This document shows positions 27,828 through 36,669 of a stretch of DNA of 64,000 nt, piece by piece. Origin of the DNA: Maribacter aquimaris (GTDB lineage: Bacteria > Bacteroidota > Bacteroidia > Flavobacteriales > Flavobacteriaceae); the NCBI RefSeq assembly GCF_014596745.1, contig NZ_JABTCF010000004.1, positions 124,001 to 188,000 of the forward strand, given 5' to 3'. The notes beneath the pieces are model-generated. The model did not search any database. It saw nothing but the letters and a program-made list of their open reading frames with translations, and was not told the origin of the DNA. Every line of letters begins with the position of its first letter. Within the stretch, counting starts at the first letter, position 1. A program made the position numbers and the translations under genes.

Positions 27828-29525
27828 TTAGTTTAATGTATTTATCTCTTCAATATTGAATTTTTCATTTCCACTGTTTATTTCAATATTTTTTATAGTG
27901 TTTTTTAATCGATTATTCAGAAGTATGATATCATTGGAACCATTGCCATAAACGGATAGAAATACGGGCATTGGTTGTAAAGGGTAACACCCGGATATTA
28001 GAACCTGCCTCACATCATTCAGTCGGATAAGCTCTGGTGAGTTTGCGGTTCCCTGAGCCTGGAAATTGCGAATTTCAAGATCGGTAATATCCTCTCCGAT
28101 AAAGGCAGGTCTTTCATCGGGTAACGATGATTTAAGTTGCATATCATCGAAAATGATATTATTAGCGTGGCGGACATAAAATCCATACGCTGGCAACACA
28201 CCAAAAATACGACCATTGGGATATTTGTCTTCTTTCTCGGGGATATCCCTAAAAGATTCCTCAGCCTTTCCACCGCCCTCAAATTGTAGGTTAATGTTCT
28301 TAATCAATACATTTTCAATCGGGAAGTCTTTTGTGCCGGCAACAATACAAGCATACCCTTTTGAAATTCTGGTGCCTGTTACATTCTCGATGATAATGTC
28401 CTTTAGGTATGGAGTGTTAAGCTTTGTTCCTTTTCTATAAGACCTGAGTCGCTCGCCGGCCCTTATATAAATTGCCGATCCCTTTATATTTCGCAAACTG
28501 ATTTTGGAAAATTGAATACGTTCCAGTTGGGCACCATCTACGGTCATCAGGCTGATGGCTTCGTTACGGGTATCGTAAACCGTACAATTACTTACCAATA
28601 CATCCGTGATTTTCCCAGCTGTTTCTGTCCCTATCTTTATTCCTGAAGCATTTGTACTGACAATGCAATTGCTAATGGTTATGTCCCGACAAACTTTATC
28701 GGGTGACAGACTTTTTATACAGATACCATCATCACCACTGGAAATGAAACAATTGGAAATACGGACTTTCTCGCAATCGATGAGATCCAACCCATCCGTA
28801 TTCCTTCCTTTTACTTTGGCAAAACGCTCTTTCTCAATATCCTTATTTGGATTGCTGTCAACCGTTACCCCATCGACTACCAGATTATAACACGATTGGT
28901 ACGATTGCACCCAACTGGCAGAATTATACAGTGTTACATTTTGAACTAAAACGTTCTTACATCCTCGGAGGTGTATTATGCGCGGACGCAAACCCATTGA
29001 TGGAAATCCGTATGGTCCTTCCACCCAATGATCGCCATTCCCGTCGATTGTACCCCTGCCACTTATGGATATATTATTCGCATCCTCAGCGTAGATCAAC
29101 ATTTTGTTCGTTACAAAACTTCCGTCATATGACGGATAATTGGAGGGCATTATTGGAAAATCATCCAGATTATCACTCGCTTTTAAAATTGTCCCCGATG
29201 CGATATGTAAAGTAATATTACCCTTCAGTAATATGGTGCCGGAAATAAAGGTGCCACTATGTAAATAAACTTTTCCCCCTCCTTTGGAATAACAATCATC
29301 AATTGCGGCCTGAATAAACTTGGTATCCAAGTTTGTACCATCACCCTTGGCTCCATAATCGTACGGATCATAAACGGACGACCGACTAGTTGAATCCACT
29401 ATCAACGATTGGGAAAAGGGATTTACAACGTTTGATTTGTCGGCTCCCTTACATGGAACACTAAAAACAATCATTAAACAGAAAAGGTTAATTAAATTCC
29501 AAATCATTGACTCCTTATACCGCAT
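27828..29525 (-). CDS. GH28 polygalacturonase-family enzyme (copy 1)
   Basis: A 565-residue secreted GH28, the most canonical of the three. The helix starts at YDYGAKGDGTNLDTKFIQAA. The catalytic motif is NTDGLDLID (D244), with GDDGICIKS (D265/D266). The GHG position reads TNASGIKIGTE, lacking His. It is expected to hydrolyse alpha-1,4 galacturonide or galacturonosyl-rhamnose linkages. Its C-terminal module differs from that of the other two copies in detail (RPAFIGEDITDLEIRNF) but is homologous. The start codon is 3 bp from the CE7 stop, so tight co-expression is expected. Confidence 0.87.
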   Translation of the reverse strand: MRYKESMIWNLINLFCLMIVFSVPCKGADKSNVVNPFSQSLIVDSTSRSSVYDPYDYGAKGDGTNLDTKFIQAAIDDCYSKGGGKVYLHSGTFISGTILLKGNITLHIASGTILKASDNLDDFPIMPSNYPSYDGSFVTNKMLIYAEDANNISISGRGTIDGNGDHWVEGPYGFPSMGLRPRIIHLRGCKNVLVQNVTLYNSASWVQSYQSCYNLVVDGVTVDSNPNKDIEKERFAKVKGRNTDGLDLIDCEKVRISNCFISSGDDGICIKSLSPDKVCRDITISNCIVSTNASGIKIGTETAGKITDVLVSNCTVYDTRNEAISLMTVDGAQLERIQFSKISLRNIKGSAIYIRAGERLRSYRKGTKLNTPYLKDIIIENVTGTRISKGYACIVAGTKDFPIENVLIKNINLQFEGGGKAEESFRDIPEKEDKYPNGRIFGVLPAYGFYVRHANNIIFDDMQLKSSLPDERPAFIGEDITDLEIRNFQAQGTANSPELIRLNDVRQVLISGCYPLQPMPVFLSVYGNGSNDIILLNNRLKNTIKNIEINSGNEKFNIEEINTLN

Positions 29526-29528
29526 GTA

Positions 29529-30815
29529 TTACTCCTGTTTTAATTGTTTATACAGCCACCCATATTTAAGTTCCTGCTGCTCCGGGAAAGTCCAGTGCTG
29601 GGTTTCCTGGAAGATATGCAGTTCCTTTGGGGCGCTAATTACATTGTAAGCCGAATAGGCTGTAGTTGGGGGGCAGACATCGTCGTTGTAACCCCAACTG
29701 TACCACCCCGGAACGGTCACAAATCGGGCAAAATTTACCACATCATAATATTTTGAGGTTTCAATTTTTTCCGTTTTGTTGGTATATTCATTACGGAACA
29801 TATGGGGCCAACCTCCAGTCCTTCCATGTAAATAGCCGGTTAAATCGCTCAAGGCCGGATGAACAGAAGCCAGATAGTCTATCCTCTTATCAAGGCCTGC
29901 AGTTATAATCGAAAGGGCTCCCCCCTGGCTCTGCCCAGTGATACCAATATTTTCACCGTCAAAACAGTCTAGGGATTCAATAAAATCAAGGGCACGAATA
30001 CACCCCAGGTAAACCCGTTTATAGTAATACTGGTCTTTGTCATCCATATTGGTCGTCCAGTAGTTTTTTAGTGGCCCGGCCATTAAATCTTTGTAAACTA
30101 CCGGATCCAGGTTTACAGGTATCCCGTGTATCCCCATCTGAAAAGTCACAAAGCCCTGCTCTGCTCCCTTAACATCACCGTAATATGGGCGGATGCCTGC
30201 ACCCGGGACATGCAAAATAGCCGGATATTTCCCTTCTGCCTTGGGTTTACAAAGGATACCATATATTTTCCCTTTGATGTTATCAATGCTTACATGATAG
30301 ACGTCAGCTTTATCGGTGCACCGCTCTGGCATTAAGGTTAATACCGGGCGAACTGGGATTTTTGAAAGTTCTTCCTTCCCTTTATCCCAAAACGCTTTAA
30401 AATCATCGGGTAAGTTGGTTGTTGGTTTTATCTTTTCAGGGGAAAACCCGGCAGTGGAATAGGAACTATATTTTTTTCCCTCAATTTCAACAAAAGCCCA
30501 GCAACGTAGAAACCCGGGGTCTTTAAATTTTGGTGCTTTTAGAACCGCTTTACCATCTTTCAATTTTACGGTACCCTCTTCCCAAACATCCATTTTTTCC
30601 GGTAGGATCCTGTATTTTACTTCAATACCATCCAACGGAACGCTGTTTCGCAACACTGAAATAGTGAATTTGGCACGTTCACCCGTCTGGTAGGTCCAGT
30701 CTGGCTGGTCAGGCGAAACAATTACTTGGACTAATTTTTTTGAAGGCTGTGCATTTATCTGCATTGCCGCAAAAACAATAAGCAATAGAAACACAACTTT
30801 TTTCATGTTCTTCAT
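29529..30815 (-). CDS. CE7 family acetyl esterase
   Basis: The start is set at 30815 (MKNMKKVVFLLLIVFAAMQ), giving a signal peptide; the open frame extends 23 codons further without a plausible start. An Ig-like domain precedes the alpha/beta hydrolase core (KGKIYGILCKPKAEGKYPAI). The nucleophile lies in GITGQSQGGALS (Ser319 of the longer frame), Asp in GYNDDVCPP, and His in QETQHWTFPEQ. This is the acetylxylan esterase/cephalosporin deacetylase family. It probably deacetylates short oligosaccharides. It precedes three GH28 genes and follows a GH28 remnant. Confidence 0.85.
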   Translation of the reverse strand: MKNMKKVVFLLLIVFAAMQINAQPSKKLVQVIVSPDQPDWTYQTGERAKFTISVLRNSVPLDGIEVKYRILPEKMDVWEEGTVKLKDGKAVLKAPKFKDPGFLRCWAFVEIEGKKYSSYSTAGFSPEKIKPTTNLPDDFKAFWDKGKEELSKIPVRPVLTLMPERCTDKADVYHVSIDNIKGKIYGILCKPKAEGKYPAILHVPGAGIRPYYGDVKGAEQGFVTFQMGIHGIPVNLDPVVYKDLMAGPLKNYWTTNMDDKDQYYYKRVYLGCIRALDFIESLDCFDGENIGITGQSQGGALSIITAGLDKRIDYLASVHPALSDLTGYLHGRTGGWPHMFRNEYTNKTEKIETSKYYDVVNFARFVTVPGWYSWGYNDDVCPPTTAYSAYNVISAPKELHIFQETQHWTFPEQQELKYGWLYKQLKQE

Positions 30816-30893
30816 TTTTTGGTATTTTATAGTAGTTAAAATGTTTTTATTTTTCCTCAATATTCGGTTTAAGCGTCGTGCCATCGTATATGG

Positions 30894-31058
30894 TCAAACG
30901 GTACACCAATACGAAAACAGTAATTCCCAGTTTGGATAATCGCCTGGTAGCCCAACCATATTAATTGCAATATTGGCATTTTTGCATTCGATAAACTGAA
31001 TAAACGGAGGACGCACTCTATCCATTTCTGTGTTACTAATCTCCCTATTCACATAAAT
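30894..31058 (-). pseudogene. GH28 internal remnant
   Basis: About 55 codons on the minus strand read as a GH28 segment: RVRPPFIQFIECKNANIAIN then PNWELLFSYW, ending in TGA. In GH28 the pattern RP-(I/M)IQF-C-NV followed by S-(N)W-xHxS lies just before the catalytic aspartates. No upstream or downstream parts remain. It sits between GH10 and CE7, so a fourth GH28 gene once stood or was recombined here. Confidence 0.6.
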
Positions 31059-31091
31059 AATAGATGATCTCCTGTTATTTAGATTCCTGAC

Positions 31092-32654
31092 TCAATGCAC
31101 GGCAAGTCCGTCTCCATCCTCCTTTAAATAAAATTCGCTACGCTGCTCTTCTCCCGCACTGTTCTTCCAGCTTATGATATAACGACCCTTGAATCCACGA
31201 AACTTGGCTATTCCATCTTTCCCAACCACAACTGTTGTATTGGTCTTCCATTCGTGGTTGATCAAATTATCCAAAGCATAAAAAGACGGTTTCGGTTTCA
31301 TATCCCGGGAAAATAAACCGGACACGGAAGGCTCTCCCGCGGCGCCACAGCCGTCCACGACATTCCACCAGGTAATTCCCATCATAGGCTTGATACTGAA
31401 CCATAAACGGTATAGGTTCCGTGCAATAATGGCCTGGATTTCCTGCCCTCGTTTGTCCCCACCCGGAGAGGTTATGGTTATTTCACTCAGATGAATCGGC
31501 AATCCGGCCTTGGAAATAGCATCCATTTTATCCCACTGCCACTGTGGCGTCTCTAGTGGTTTACCCTCAACAATATCAGAAATCTGCTGATCTTTAAATA
31601 AATGCATCTGTGTCCCTACTACATCAATCCGACTACCATGAGCGCGTAGATCCTTAACTTGGTCGGCGTAATTTTCAGCAGTACGCTCTGGGGTATCCTC
31701 CCTATTATAATCATTGATAAAAAGCTGGACATTGTCCGGGAATACCTCCCCGGCAGTTTTAAATCCCTTATAGGCATAATCACCGTGCACCCAACCAAAC
31801 ACACTTTTACCCACTACATCCCCGGTTACACTCTGACCAAGAAAATCCCCTGAGCTTTCATTTACCACGTCCCAGCTTTTGATCTGGTCACCATAATAAT
31901 TTGCCAGTTCAACAATGCGCTTTTTCGCAAGCCTATTCATCGATTGAAAAAATACTGGCGCCAGTTTGGCTATCTCTTCAGACGGCATTTCCTTTATTTC
32001 CTCCTTGGTTAACTTATCTAGGTTTGCCTTTTCTTCTGCAGGCCAATATTGATCAAAAAACCATTTTGGCCAACTATGTCCGTTTCCCCATACGATGGTA
32101 TGACCGTGCGTATGAATGTCTTTGCTTTTGCAAAATTCAACAATCGGGTCGGTCGCCGGACGCCTCCAATGTGGTTCCTTCTCAGGTTCTTTTACTTGGT
32201 TCCAGTATTCTTCAGTATCCCAATATTCTTCTCGGAATCGAGGACGATTAGGTTGCATTTCAAAACCTTTCCAGTAAAAAGGAATTGTGGCCGAGTTGAA
32301 CAATGTTCCGTATAGCTCTTTGTACTTTGCATTCAATTCATTGGAGCCCAATTGGTTAAAATTGAATATATGGGCCCCGAAGCGAAAATCATGGGAAACC
32401 TGTTTTACGGTTATCGCTGTTCCGGCAGGAAGTCCCTTGAGATTCAATACCGCATCGGCTTTTCTATTTTTCTCAATATCACGATCAATTTTTGCCTGGA
32501 CTTTGGAATTCCAAAGTTTCCAGTAGGCAGCACTCATTACAGTGTCCTTTTGTGAACTTGTTGCTTGTGTCTCCTCCTTTCCTATCCCATTTGCATATTG
32601 CGGGGTTTGAAACAAACACAGTAGTAGTACAATGTAGATAATCCTTTGATTCAT
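31092..32654 (-). CDS. GH10 family enzyme, downstream tandem copy
   Basis: The start is ATG 32654 (MNQRIIYIVLLLCLFQ signal), giving 520 residues. GH10 hallmarks are the acid/base Glu in SWDVVNESSGD (E266 of this start), VVGTQMHLF, and the nucleophile Glu in PIHLSEITI (E391). The subsite -1 motif is unusual: HTIVWGNGHSWPKWF has Gly-Asn where xylanases have WH. It is a near-identical tandem copy of the next gene; the repeat offset is 1591 bp and most differences lie in the middle. The fold is secure, but the substrate may not be plain xylan. In this locus xylosyl-galacturonan or a related beta-xylose side chain is conceivable. Confidence 0.85.
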   Translation of the reverse strand: MNQRIIYIVLLLCLFQTPQYANGIGKEETQATSSQKDTVMSAAYWKLWNSKVQAKIDRDIEKNRKADAVLNLKGLPAGTAITVKQVSHDFRFGAHIFNFNQLGSNELNAKYKELYGTLFNSATIPFYWKGFEMQPNRPRFREEYWDTEEYWNQVKEPEKEPHWRRPATDPIVEFCKSKDIHTHGHTIVWGNGHSWPKWFFDQYWPAEEKANLDKLTKEEIKEMPSEEIAKLAPVFFQSMNRLAKKRIVELANYYGDQIKSWDVVNESSGDFLGQSVTGDVVGKSVFGWVHGDYAYKGFKTAGEVFPDNVQLFINDYNREDTPERTAENYADQVKDLRAHGSRIDVVGTQMHLFKDQQISDIVEGKPLETPQWQWDKMDAISKAGLPIHLSEITITSPGGDKRGQEIQAIIARNLYRLWFSIKPMMGITWWNVVDGCGAAGEPSVSGLFSRDMKPKPSFYALDNLINHEWKTNTTVVVGKDGIAKFRGFKGRYIISWKNSAGEEQRSEFYLKEDGDGLAVH

Positions 32655-34263
32655 GGTAATTCTGGTTTTAAGATTATTTATGTTGCATATTCTAGAGACC
32701 GTCTCCATCCTCCTTTAAATAAAATTCTATATTCTGTTGTTCTCCGGCACTGTTCTTCCAGCTAATGATATAACGGCCCTTGAATCCACGGAATTTGGCA
32801 ATCCCATCTTTCCCGACTTTAACAGTTGTATTGGTCTTCCATTCGTGGTTGATCAAATTATCCAAAGCATAAAAAGACGGTTTCGGTTTCATATCCCGGG
32901 AAAATAGACCGGACACGGAAGGCTCTCCCGCGGCGCCACAGCCGTCCACGACATTCCACCAGGTAATTCCCATCATAGGCTTGATACTGAACCATAAACG
33001 GTATAGGTTCCGTGCAATAATGGCCTGGATTTCCTGCCCTCGTTTATCCCCACCCGGAGAGGTTATGGTTATTTCACTCAAATGAATGGGCAATCCGGCC
33101 TTGGAAATAGTATCCATTTTACTCCACTGCCACTCTGGCGATTCCAAGGGTTTACCTGCCACAATATCAAAGATCTGCTGGTCTTTGAACAAATGCATTT
33201 GCGTCCCTATTACATCAATCCGACAGTCATGAGCCCGAAGGTCCTTAACCTGGTTGGCATAATTTCCAGCTGTACGCCTTGTATCTACCCTATTATAATC
33301 ATTGATAAAGAACTGGACATTGTCCGGAAATACCTCCCCGGCAGTTTTAAATCCCTTATAGGCATAATCCCCGTGTACCCAGCCAAACACACTTTTACCT
33401 ACCACATCCCCGGTCACACTCTGACCATGAAAATCCCCTGAGCTTTCATTTACCACGTCCCAGCTTTTGATCTGGTCACCATAATAATTTCCAAGTTCAA
33501 CAATGCGTTTTTTTGCAAGCCTATCCATCGCAGGGAAAAATACCGGTGCCAGTTTCGCTATCTCTTCAGACGGCATTTCCTTTATTTCCTCCTTGGTTAA
33601 CTTACCAAGGTTTTCCCTTTCTTCTGCAGGCCAATATTTATCAAAAAGCCATGCGGGAATATGATTTCTTCCATTACCCCATATAATTGTATGACCGTGC
33701 GTATGAACGCCTTTGCTATTGCAAAATTCAACGATCGGGTCGGTCGCCGGACGTCTCCAATGTGGTTCTTTCTGGGGCTCTTTTACTTGGTTCCAGTATT
33801 CTTCGGTATCCCAGTATTCTTCGCGAAATCGAGGACGATTAGGCTCCATTTCAAAACCTTTCCAGTAAAAAGGAATGGTGGCCGAATTGAACAATGTTCC
33901 GTAGAGTTCCTTGTACTTTGCATTCAATTCATTGGAGCCCAACTGGTTAAAATTGAATATATGGGCCCCGAAGCGAAAATCATGGGAAACCTGTTTTACG
34001 GTTATCGCTGTTCCCGCAGGTAGTCCCTTGAGGTTCAATACCGCATCGGCTTTTCTATTTTTCTCAATATCACGATCAATTTTTGCCTGGACTTTGGAAT
34101 TCCAAAGTTTCCAGTAGGCAGCACTCATTACAGTGTCCTTTTGTGAACTTGTTGCTTGTGTCTCCTCCTTTCCTATCCCATTTGCATATTGCGGGGTTTG
34201 AAACAAACACAGTAGTAGTACAATGTAGATAATCCTTTGATTCATGGTAATTCTGGTTTTAAG
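31103..34263. repeat. Tandem direct duplication of ~1.59 kb (GH10 units)
   Basis: Two adjacent units in the same orientation align at an offset of 1591 bp, from the 3' ends of the GH10 genes through the leader GGTAATTCTGGTTTTAAG upstream of each start. Long stretches are identical, marking a recent duplication or ongoing gene conversion. Confidence 0.9.
32692..34245 (-). CDS. GH10 family enzyme, upstream tandem copy
   Basis: The start is ATG 34245, with the same signal peptide as its neighbour; an open frame of 32 codons further upstream has no signal. The catalytic residues and the WGN replacement of the WH motif (HTIIWGNGRNHIPAWLF) are conserved. Differences from the other copy cluster around the substrate cleft (GRNHIPAWLF versus GHSWPKWF; VDT-RR versus EDTPER), and there is a short deletion. 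That pattern fits diversification of specificity after a recent tandem duplication. The C-terminus is two residues shorter. It follows the nucleoside-hydrolase-like gene by about 80 bp. Confidence 0.85.
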   Translation of the reverse strand: MNQRIIYIVLLLCLFQTPQYANGIGKEETQATSSQKDTVMSAAYWKLWNSKVQAKIDRDIEKNRKADAVLNLKGLPAGTAITVKQVSHDFRFGAHIFNFNQLGSNELNAKYKELYGTLFNSATIPFYWKGFEMEPNRPRFREEYWDTEEYWNQVKEPQKEPHWRRPATDPIVEFCNSKGVHTHGHTIIWGNGRNHIPAWLFDKYWPAEERENLGKLTKEEIKEMPSEEIAKLAPVFFPAMDRLAKKRIVELGNYYGDQIKSWDVVNESSGDFHGQSVTGDVVGKSVFGWVHGDYAYKGFKTAGEVFPDNVQFFINDYNRVDTRRTAGNYANQVKDLRAHDCRIDVIGTQMHLFKDQQIFDIVAGKPLESPEWQWSKMDTISKAGLPIHLSEITITSPGGDKRGQEIQAIIARNLYRLWFSIKPMMGITWWNVVDGCGAAGEPSVSGLFSRDMKPKPSFYALDNLINHEWKTNTTVKVGKDGIAKFRGFKGRYIISWKNSAGEQQNIEFYLKEDGDGL

Positions 34264-34327
34264 TTTTAATGGGCCACTCCGAAAAGTAGGATGGCAAAAT
34301 TTAGTTTTTTTTAGTGTTAAATTGACC

Positions 34328-35323
34328 TTACATGGGTTCATGCATCATTAATTCCTCTATAGCATCGGTAACTATTTTATAAGGATATTTATGTACGAGA
34401 AAATAATGGTTGGCATTGATATTTGGATTCCACTGATTATGCCCATCCTCGTCAACCAAAAATTCACCAGGTCCACAAACATAAAAATACTTCTCTGGAT
34501 CCCTTACGGCACAAAGGACTGCGGTTTGATCCCATGACCTTCTGTTTTCAGCGGGTTGATCACTATAAGTAGCTAAATTATAGGCATAGGCCCATGCAGC
34601 TGGATTGGTGGCTGACCCCGTTGCTGCAAGTTTATTTCCAGTTTTAATTGAATTTCCAATCTCAGCCCCGCTAATTAGGATGGGTGTTGGCCAATGTTTG
34701 AACGTGTAAAAGGAAGCTTCGGAATGCTTGTAAACATTATATTCACGCCCCTCTGGGAGATACCCGCCCATTGCTACCCATTTCTTTACCTTCTTGTTAA
34801 CTAGCTCAATACCCGAGAGCGAAGAAAACTCATCGGGACCTGATTTTAGTAAATTTTCAAGATTTGTAGTAAACCCAACAGTAACGATTGTAACACTTTT
34901 GTCTGACTGGGATGATAAAACCTCTCGGTATACCTTAGTCGCCGAAGGATAATTTGGCGGATTTTTGAGTTCAGGGGCGAATCTTGCGATAGTAGAATCG
35001 TTCCAATTATTTTTATGGATCGAATTCACACCGTTTTTTTCAGGCACTCCTATAGGAATGTTCGGTTTCTTAAAGTAACGATTAAAGAGTTCGATAGTAG
35101 GGGCTACACTTGGATGACTATTGCACGAAATGGTTGCTAAAATTTCGCATTCACCACTATCGGCTAAGGCATGCAAAACAGCAATGGCTCCCACATCGTC
35201 GTAATCGGGTCCCATATCCGTATCAAAAATAACCTTAACTGGTTCAGGAGCCTTGTTTTTTTCTGGTGTCGTAGTACATCCCATGACCAAAATCATCAGC
35301 ATAAATAGTATTGGTTTCATCAT
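34328..35323 (-). CDS. Nucleoside-hydrolase-like lipoprotein (PUL copy)
   Basis: A 331-residue lipoprotein (Cys16 in LVMGCTTTP). The Asp cluster FDTDMGPDYDD (residues 33-43) is the calcium-binding active-site motif of inosine-uridine nucleoside hydrolases. A second conserved region is VTIVTVGFTTNLENLL. Family members cleave N-ribosides, but exported PUL-linked versions are uncharacterised and may cut a furanosidic O-linkage. A paralog of similar length and plan (51840) lies in the LacI-linked ribokinase operon. Finding the pair in both operons suggests a shared substrate. The start gives a clean signal. Confidence 0.75.
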   Translation of the reverse strand: MMKPILFMLMILVMGCTTTPEKNKAPEPVKVIFDTDMGPDYDDVGAIAVLHALADSGECEILATISCNSHPSVAPTIELFNRYFKKPNIPIGVPEKNGVNSIHKNNWNDSTIARFAPELKNPPNYPSATKVYREVLSSQSDKSVTIVTVGFTTNLENLLKSGPDEFSSLSGIELVNKKVKKWVAMGGYLPEGREYNVYKHSEASFYTFKHWPTPILISGAEIGNSIKTGNKLAATGSATNPAAWAYAYNLATYSDQPAENRRSWDQTAVLCAVRDPEKYFYVCGPGEFLVDEDGHNQWNPNINANHYFLVHKYPYKIVTDAIEELMMHEPM

Positions 35324-35593
35324 ACCTTAAATTTTAGATTATCCTTTTCAATAACTGTTAATTTGTTGTTTATATATAACTTTCATTTTTATCAATATTG
35401 ATATATATCGAACAATATCAATTGATTACCAATTAAGAATGTCGAAAGTTTAGCAATTTATGGCTGAATCCTTCAACCCAATATGAAACAAGCAACACCG
35501 ACCAGTTCGCTTCATTTTAAATCGAACCCTGGCTATCAACTTTTTAGGGACAGCCTATAGGGCGTATAGCCATATTCCCATTGATTTTTCAAA

Positions 35594-36493
35594 TTATAGG
35601 TCATTTATTGCCCTATCCGTTTGTCTTATGGTTTTTACGTTTATGACATCATGATATAAAAAGTCGATAATTTCATCAAAACCCTTAGACATTGATGATT
35701 CCGCCCAATTGTGGCCACCGTCATTAATGGTCGTAAAATAATATGACCCGCCTAAACTTTTTAAACGTTCAGCAATAGGTTTTGATCCATAAAGTATAAT
35801 AAAACCTTTATCATTACCCTTACAATAACGATGTGGAGCAATGTTATAAGGCACGAGTTTATCTCCCGTCCCGTGAAAAAGTTGTGTTGGAATGGCCCTG
35901 TTTTCGTCAATTTCCTGTAGTGTTTTGATGGCACCCGCCATGCCAATGACACCGGCATATTTAAAATCGGATGGCAATATTTCATTTTCTTGAACAAATG
36001 CCATATTCAAAACCGTTTCAGCGCCTGCACTCGACCCGGCCAAAATTATTTTACCTTGGTCAATACCCAATTCTTGACTATTTTCTAGGATATACTTTAT
36101 GGCTAAACTCACGTCATACGAAGCCGAATCAAAAGCTGCTATTTTCATACTGGACTCAACATCGCAACCAAAACCGATATCCTTCATAATTAGTCTATAG
36201 GATACAGAAGCAACAGCATACCCTCGTTGAGCAAGTTCCGTAGCAAAACCAACAACCTTTTCAGCATCCCTACTGCCACCTGAAAAACCACCTCCATGAA
36301 CATAAACCACTAAGGGCATCTTTTCCCGAACAGCTCCAGCTACATAGAAATCGAATTGAAATGTTTCATTTTTTTTAGGACCGTAATTATATGTGGTCTT
36401 AGTGACTTCTGAAAAAACACTATCCAAATAAATAGTTTGGGCAACTGTGACATTTGTTGCAATTATAAATATGATTGTCGTTAAATATTTCAT
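35594..36493 (-). CDS. Alpha/beta hydrolase, carbohydrate esterase-like
   Basis: A 299-residue secreted enzyme. The oxyanion motif is VYVHGGGFSGGSRD (63-76), the nucleophile elbow GSSAGAE (Ser155), with Asp211 in HGTGDKLVP and His261 in DGGHNWAES. The arrangement recalls feruloyl/acetyl esterases of the BD-FAE or lipase-hormone type found in PULs. It probably removes acyl groups from the polysaccharide. A 270-bp gap to the nucleoside-hydrolase gene holds no gene that could be seen. Confidence 0.7.
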   Translation of the reverse strand: MKYLTTIIFIIATNVTVAQTIYLDSVFSEVTKTTYNYGPKKNETFQFDFYVAGAVREKMPLVVYVHGGGFSGGSRDAEKVVGFATELAQRGYAVASVSYRLIMKDIGFGCDVESSMKIAAFDSASYDVSLAIKYILENSQELGIDQGKIILAGSSAGAETVLNMAFVQENEILPSDFKYAGVIGMAGAIKTLQEIDENRAIPTQLFHGTGDKLVPYNIAPHRYCKGNDKGFIILYGSKPIAERLKSLGGSYYFTTINDGGHNWAESSMSKGFDEIIDFLYHDVINVKTIRQTDRAINDL

Positions 36494-36669
36494 CGTTAGT
36501 TTTAATTATTAGCGTTTATTCGGGTATGCTACATGATGATATGGCTAAGGAAAGTAGCGCATGTAACGCTATCTTTTTCTTGCCGACATCATTATTACCC
36601 GGTTATGGTTTTATTTTTTCCTTCTGTAGCCCCCATTATACAACCCCAATTGTTTCTTTATTATCGGCC

